Shown: positions 58,116-64,000 of the stretch, piece after piece
Numbering within the stretch: position 1 is the first letter of the stretch
Layout: every line of letters begins with the position of its first letter
Assembly (NCBI RefSeq): GCF_014898055.3
Contig: NW_023604861.1
Coordinates: forward strand, 101,434,083-101,498,082
Length of the DNA: 64,000 bases
Reading direction: 5' to 3'
DNA from: Talpa occidentalis
Lineage: Eukaryota; Chordata; Mammalia; Eulipotyphla; Talpidae
The notes under the pieces: model-generated
What the model saw: the letters and a program-made list of their open reading frames with translations, nothing else
Told to the model about the DNA's origin: nothing
Database searches by the model: none
Translations under genes and position numbers: made by a program

Positions 58116-60290
58116 GGAACTCCTGGGACCCTTGGCTATGGGTGCCCCTGTCATTTTGCGGCAAGAATTTTCCCCATGGGTCTCGTCCCACCAGCATAAG
58201 AACAGGGCCTGATTTTACAGAAGTCTACATCTTCAACATCCCAGCATAGCCCGGGATAACCTATTCAACTCAAAATCCTTTAGCTAAAGAAGGGAGCCCT
58301 GTGTTGGGGCAAAGAGGCTGTTGTGTACGCCTCCAAACTGGAGTCACTGTGAAGACAGTTGGGAGGCTGCCCCCATCTCCAAGCATATGCCCCACCCCCC
58401 TTCACAGCTGAAGGAGGATAAGGAGCAAAATAGAACCTCGAAGCTCTGTGATCTACACTCTCCAGGAGCACTGTTCTCAGGCAGAGTTGTTCAGTGAATA
58501 AAATCCAATGAATGTCTTGAGGTGAATTTCACCCACTATTTTTCCATATCACTTTAAACATTAAGCACACTGAAGCATTAATTAGCATGCTGAACTTCCT
58601 GAGAGAAGCAAGAATAATTTGAGCTGTGAATTTTAATTACCCATCTTGTAAACTCCCCTGTCTTTCAAGGTAGAGTGACAAAGTCCCATCTCCTTCCCCC
58701 TGGGTTTTCAAGGAGGTTCGTTCAGATTCCATAAGACTATCCATTATAACTACAATGAGTAAATTGTTGTTGTGGGAATATATTGATTGGACACCTGACG
58801 GGAGCACACTCAGCGGCTGTCTGTAACTTGCTCATGAGAGAACAGGACCCAAGCTGGAGGGAGCACTGATAAGTATTTAGCTTAATGACGAGTCTTACAT
58901 TTGTCTCTTAAAAACAGCACAGTACATACATTTACATTTACAAGTATTTAGAAATCTCTAAGCCAGTCATTCTTTGGGGTGGGGTCATGGCCAGGTTGGG
59001 CTTTATTTCCACAATCCCCCAGTGCCCTAAGTAGCTACTTCCTGGATCAATATATTTCCTTCCTGGGAATATCCCTGCATATGTGGAGGACACCATTGTC
59101 ATCTTTGTGTTTGTAACCTCGGGCCTGGAACAGTCCCCCTTTTGTGCTTCGTTGCTTCTAAAAGGTCAGTGTTTTAGAATAGGCCTTTCATACAGTTGAC
59201 AAGGGGCCCAGTGAGATCCTATAGTGGCAAGGCAAACTCATGGCCCCACTCTGCTTCTCAAGGCAGGATGCATGGAGGAGGAGTAAGATGTATAAAGAGG
59301 GAATAAAAGGAGACCATAGACAGAAGAGAACAGAGAACCACAGGCTTCCACAGCAAGATGGGCAGCCCAAGTTTCTGGCATAAGTCTGTCCACTGATGGA
59401 GGTGCCAGCACGGCTGCTTCCTTTGACATGCCTCATGGTAGGTGAGTTCATTCACCTTTCTTTCTACACCTGTGCTGCCAGTGTGTAGACATTGCCAATG
59501 AAAGGGGGTGATCGAAACTGAGATGTGCGTAAAGTACATATAGGACATCAAAGATTTAGAGTAGAGAAAAAAGAATATGAACTATCTTATGAAAAACTCT
59601 TAGTTTTATTACATGTTGAAATGATAATATTTAGTATATGTTGGCTAAAATATATTATCAGAATTACCTCTATCATTTTACTTTTTTTTTAATGTGGCTA
59701 GTAGGCATTTTAAATTACATAGTGGCTGGCATTACATTCCCCTGGCCAGCATTGTTCTAGATTCTGTTTACATTTCTATCTTGGAGTATTCGTGTTGGAT
59801 AATATACATTAATCCTCAAGTTTACCACCCACTAGGTCATGTATTCTTATTTTGCTTGAAACAATTTCCTGAAACATCAGTGTGTGCTCCCTGTTTGAAT
59901 GTTTGGAGGGAGTTTAATGAATAAGTCATTTCTTGCCCTTCTTACTCCCAGACAGAAGTCTCCTAAATTGTTTAGTCTTTCTTAGGGAGGCCCAGACTGG
60001 AATGAAGCTGGAACCACATGTGATTCAAGGGGATAGCAATGACTGACCGAGGTCACCACTTATATACAGAATCTCATTCTTACATTCCACAAGGGAAGGT
60101 TTGCACATCTTCATTAAAACCACTGCTATTTTGAGTGCTTTTTTTTTTTTTTAGCTCTTACAGATATTTTCCCCCTGGTTAACTCATTATACATTTAGTC
60201 TGCAAACCAGATGTGAGAATACATTTCAGGGCTTAATCAAAGTGGAAGATTTCTCTTTACTTATAGGGCTCACTCTTATATGATCACTCT
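58116..60290. other. Unassigned, partly repeat-poor
   Basis: 58,560-58,650 contains two TAATTA-containing motifs (GCATTAATTAGCATGC and TTTTAATTACCC) in repeat-free DNA, which could be homeodomain-type sites in a conserved element. A short stretch at 59,690-59,770 (AATGTGGCTAGTAGGC) hints at a degraded hAT transposon. No gene. Confidence 0.35.
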
Positions 60291-60297
60291 TGCCGCC

Positions 60298-60420
60298 CTC
60301 CATTCATCTATCCTTCCATCCATTCACTCATCCATTTGAATGAATGCTTACTGCCACTGGTATGTGCCAGGCCAGGCACTGGGCTAGGTGCAGGGAGTAT
60401 AGCAGTGATCCATCCAGGCG
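60298..60420 (+). repeat. L2 fragment with CATC/CATT-rich left end, plus strand
   Basis: ATTCACTCATCCATTTGAAT, then GGTATGTGCCAGGCCAGGCA and CTGGGCTAGGTGCAGGGAGT match the L2 'tgtgccaggcactgttctaggcactggg' region. Confidence 0.75.
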
Positions 60421-61740
60421 ATTTCCCAAACTTATGGATCCTGTGGACTGTGCCACCAGCTTCCACGTTCCTTCATAGCTGAGTTGTGAGTGGCTCTAAG
60501 CCAAATTTCTCCAAAATTCTTGCAGGGAAAATTCAGTGCCTGGTATGGAGGGTCTCAGAATGGCTCCACTTGAATGGGGAAGGTGAACAGGGCCCGGGGT
60601 CCACTCTATTCCCTTCCTAAGGGGTTCTCTGAAAACTGTTCTAAATCACCCTTCTCTCTCCAAACATGTTTTAGTTACTATGTTTTACAGTAATGCATTT
60701 TGATTAGATAGATTATAGCTAAGATCCCTATTTAATCAAGCAAAATTAAGAAGCTTTTCCTGAAACTGACATATTGGAGAAATACATCCAAAACCCAAAT
60801 AAAACACAACAAAAAAATGGATCCAGATCTGTCTGACTTCTTAGGAATATTTTCTCCAGAACAGGCAGTAGATTTCAGGTAATTCTCCTCATGATAGAAA
60901 AGTACCAGTGAAAAGTCACAAGACTATAAATCAGGATTTCTTTCAAGTGACACACATTTTTTTTGCTTGCTAATAAATAACTTGTACTCTCCTGAATTAA
61001 AGGCACAGTTGATTTGCGTGGGTGATGAGAACGGTTTCATTAGGTGATTACCCACTTTCCTGGGCCCAGGCTCCTAATACTGTCTGCTCTTACCCTTTCT
61101 CACTAGCTACTCTCAGCTGTGCAGACCCAGTTAAAGGGTATCATCTTACCTGCCAGGGGAAGGAACATTATTTCATGAGCATTTGAATCCATTCTATTTA
61201 GACCTTACTGGAAGTAAGTTTGTGAAGGCTCGGGTGAAGAAAAAAAAAAAGAAACATTTCCCCCTTTCTTCTTCAAGACCATTTAAAATTGATTTTTGTA
61301 AATTAGATATTTTTAAAGAAAAAAGCAAATTAATAATGTTAACAGAAATGATACATCTTAGGATGCTCTGAGTGCAACCTCATGTGTTGTGTCTGCTTAA
61401 AAGTAGGAAGCCAGAAGCAACTGAACATGTATATATGTGTGTATGGGGAGGGCTGTTCAGAATTACAACTGATATGATCAAAGGGATGTCTCCATTCAGT
61501 CAAGGGAAGACCAAGCCATAAGGGGAGATGCAACCATTCTGCTTTGCAATTGGACTATTGCACCCTCACCTTTTCGGTCTTTAGTTTTAAGACATTTAAA
61601 ATTTCAGAGTGGGTAGTAAGAAGATGCCCAGGTGAATAATTCAGCAGGTGATGGAGAGTGGTAAGGTGCACTGGTGAACTAGGATGCCATGGGGTAGATT
61701 GGGCAGAACTTCCAAACACAGCTTAAGATACTCTCTTTCC
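60421..61740. other. Unassigned putative intronic sequence
   Basis: A-run near 61,240-61,250. No gene or confident repeat recognised. Confidence 0.4.
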
Positions 61741-61744
61741 CTGA

Positions 61745-61850
61745 GACCCGCCCTGGACGTTCATTTGTTCACTAAGCTCTACCTTTTACTAGGTGGCAGG
61801 GACATAGAAATAAAAAACTCAGTCTCTTTTCTCAAGGAACTAGTTAATGG
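61745..61850 (+). repeat. L2 fragment, plus strand
   Basis: CATTTGTTCACTAAGCTCTA, CCTTTTACTAGGTGGCAGGG and TTCTCAAGGAACTAGTTAAT follow L2 order. Confidence 0.6.
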
Positions 61851-63475
61851 CTAGAGATCTCTCACTCAGTGTGATGGGTGTCCTTGGATGTGACCTTGGA
61901 TGTATGTGCAGTGGGACTGACCAGATGCAGTGACCACATGGGTGTCATTAAACTTTAGTGTCGGAAAGGTTCTAATATTGAAAGGTCATTGCCTGCAAGA
62001 GTGGAAGCCAGACAAGTGTCTGTGGGTAGTGGGTGTGAGCTTGGGCTCTTGCACACCTGGCCTGGAGGCCACATGCGTGTTCCTGTGCACCCTGTCTGCA
62101 GTGGACTGCCCATGCTTTAGTCAGCTGTTTGGCTTTAGTATATCACCAGGGGACTCTACTTTGTCCCTCTGAAACAACCACGTGTGCATATTTTATCTGT
62201 ATGTGCTCTCCCCTTCACATTTCTTTTTGAGAACATGGATAGCCTCCCTCCCTGCATCAAAGCACAGACCTTTTGCCCTAACTTTGTGTATTTGGTCATT
62301 ATCTGTTACAGGCAAATTGAAAAATTGGTTTTGAAACATTCCTTAGAAGAAAAAGTTGGTTCTCAAGAGGAGGAAATGATGGAGCTTTTAAGACCATGTG
62401 ATTTGTGCAGCATTAGCCAATGTTTACATGATGAGCTGAGACAAGAAGATGGGGCTAGGTCACAGGGAAGGAGGACTCATTTGTTCTCTTTTCCTTTTGC
62501 TGCAAAACTGACCATTTTTCTCATCGTAAAAGCCACAGGTCATCTGACACAGCCTCTGCCTTTGTAGGCTCAGAGTACGTCCACACTTAAAAACTGACCT
62601 ACAGAAAGAACGTGAGGCTGCTAAGTGATAGTCGTGGTTAACCTCAAATTGGGAGCCTCTCTCTGTGAATACTGTCTCTCTTCCTTTTGTCTTCTGCTTT
62701 ATGCTTTTAAAGACTACAGAGAAAAAGACACTACTGCCGAAATGCACTCTTGTTTGTGTTAACTACTTTAATTTCATCTCTGAATTAGTTACCATGGACC
62801 TGATGTTGCTTTTTCAGCATTTTATCCTACGTGTAATGAGAAAGCTATGAAGGAAAAGCACTGTCAAAGTAAAGTTTTGCTCCTTGTGTATCTATTTCCT
62901 GTTCTCTTCATTTTCCCTTTATTTCCAGGGCAGGTTGAACTGATTGGCAAAAGTGGGTCTGGGAGAGTTAGATGCACTGATCAGAAACAATTCAGGAGAA
63001 GATGGTGGGGAGCCCCCAGGACTGCACAAGATAATTAATTATAGGAAAATACATCATTAACATCAGATCTCATGGCAGATCCCAGTGTGATTATTATGTG
63101 AAATTAATTACTTCTTCCTTAACTTTTTAAAAATTACCTTCTCAGTACTGTGAAAATAGTCCTAATTACCAGCATCAGTTGTATTAAGTCATTAAGGGTC
63201 ATCATTTTACGTCTGTGTCTTCATTTGTTTCCGTTTATTTGGCTTTAAACACAGCAGCCTTTGCCCTCTGTGGGGTGGTTCTCCTGTGCAGTGAGTAGCG
63301 TATTTGGCAAATCTAAGTAAGGCTAGCAAGATCAAAGTCTCAAGGAAATAAGGTGTTGAGTAAAATAATAAACATCCACTCATTTGGTATTGAGTGACTC
63401 CTTTTGTACTGAAATGTGCTACAACCTCAGGCACTGAAGGTGTGGAAAGCAAGCAGAAGTCAGAGAGTACAGATG
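61851..63475. other. Unassigned putative intronic sequence
   Basis: A segment at 62,801-62,848 is nearly repeated at 63,721-63,768. 63,030-63,200 is AT-rich with several TTAATTA or AATTACC motifs and no recognised repeat. A 127-codon plus-strand frame at 62,184-62,567 has no support that I can recognise. Confidence 0.4.
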
Positions 63476-63479
63476 GGCA

Positions 63480-63775
63480 TTGAGTGAACAATGACCTACA
63501 TCAATGTAGAATATCACGTCATGGTGGGGAATTTGATCCAGGTGAAGATATAGGGATGGCATTTCTGGGGAAGTGACATTTAAACTGAGACCAGGATGGC
63601 ACAGTGACATGAAGAGGAAGTTGTTTCCTGGCAGCAGGAGCAGCCTATATAAATGCCCTGAGGCAGGAAGACTATGAAATGTGACTCACAGGGCCATTTG
63701 GGTTGGAGTTACTGGAGACTTGATGTTGCTTTTTCAGCATTTTGTCTTAAATGTAGTGGGAAAGCTATTTCAATT
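63480..63775 (+). repeat. L2 fragment, plus strand
   Basis: GAAGTGACATTTAAACTGAG, ACCAGGATGGCACAGTGAC and ATGCCCTGAGGCAGGAAGAC follow the L2 order. TTGTCTTAAATGTAGTGGGA near the right end is also L2-like. Confidence 0.7.
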
Positions 63776-63889
63776 TTTGATTTTAAATAATTTCAAACTT
63801 AGAGATAATTTGCAACAATAGTATGGCTATCTTCCTTATACCCTTCACTAAGAATTCTCAACACATTATCATGCTTATTTTATTCATTT

Positions 63890-63926
<37 letters not shown>

Positions 63927-63928
63927 AC

Positions 63929-63961
<33 letters not shown>

Positions 63962-63967
63962 TACACT
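63890..63967. repeat. Compound microsatellite (TC)n(TA)n(CA)n
   Basis: A TC run (about 63,892-63,927) leads into an AT run (about 63,929-63,950) and then an AC run (about 63,950-63,962). Confidence 0.95.
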
Positions 63968-64000
63968 CATTCCTACTTTTTACTAAACTGTTTGAAGCTG

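Overview
This is a mammalian nuclear genomic window with no protein-coding exon that I can support. It is AT-rich and dominated by transposable elements, with one large CpG island near the middle. The shared old repeats (MIR, L2, MER5A, Tigger, MaLR long terminal repeats, old LINE-1) point to a placental mammal. Nine copies of a lineage-specific tRNA-derived SINE of about 265 bp, together with young 5'-truncated LINE-1 copies, narrow it further. From memory the SINE looks like those described from horseshoe and leaf-nosed bats, so a bat is my best guess, but I could not check it.

Layout. 1-31,130 is intergenic or intronic sequence with old LINE-1 and MaLR remnants, a near-palindromic inverted repeat (558-1050), a probable endogenous-retrovirus solo LTR (8941-9357), a Tigger-type DNA transposon (15,211-15,568) and an old antisense LINE-1 that received two SINEs (22,825-24,650). 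31,135-33,540 is the CpG island. It has GC boxes, G-rich runs, GGC repeats and a strong splice-donor consensus at 32,971/32,972. Neither ATG nor CAT occurs between 31,974 and 33,061, which fits a non-coding first exon of a plus-strand gene whose coding exons lie beyond the window. I cannot name the gene. 33,541-64,000 would then be its first intron, again rich in repeats.

The window's clearest events are retrotransposition scars. In 55,829-57,280 three insertions made by LINE-1 machinery, each with target-site duplications, sit close together: a 3'-truncated U2 snRNA retrocopy, a SINE, and a 5'-truncated LINE-1 that appears to carry a 3' transduction. A 119-bp segment is directly duplicated 1,171 bp apart at 50,876 and 52,047 for reasons I cannot explain.

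I found no operon-like system, CRISPR array or clearly novel gene system. Long open frames in the CpG island are GC artefacts without ATG starts. Repeat family names come from recognition by eye, so boundaries are approximate, usually within 10-30 bp.
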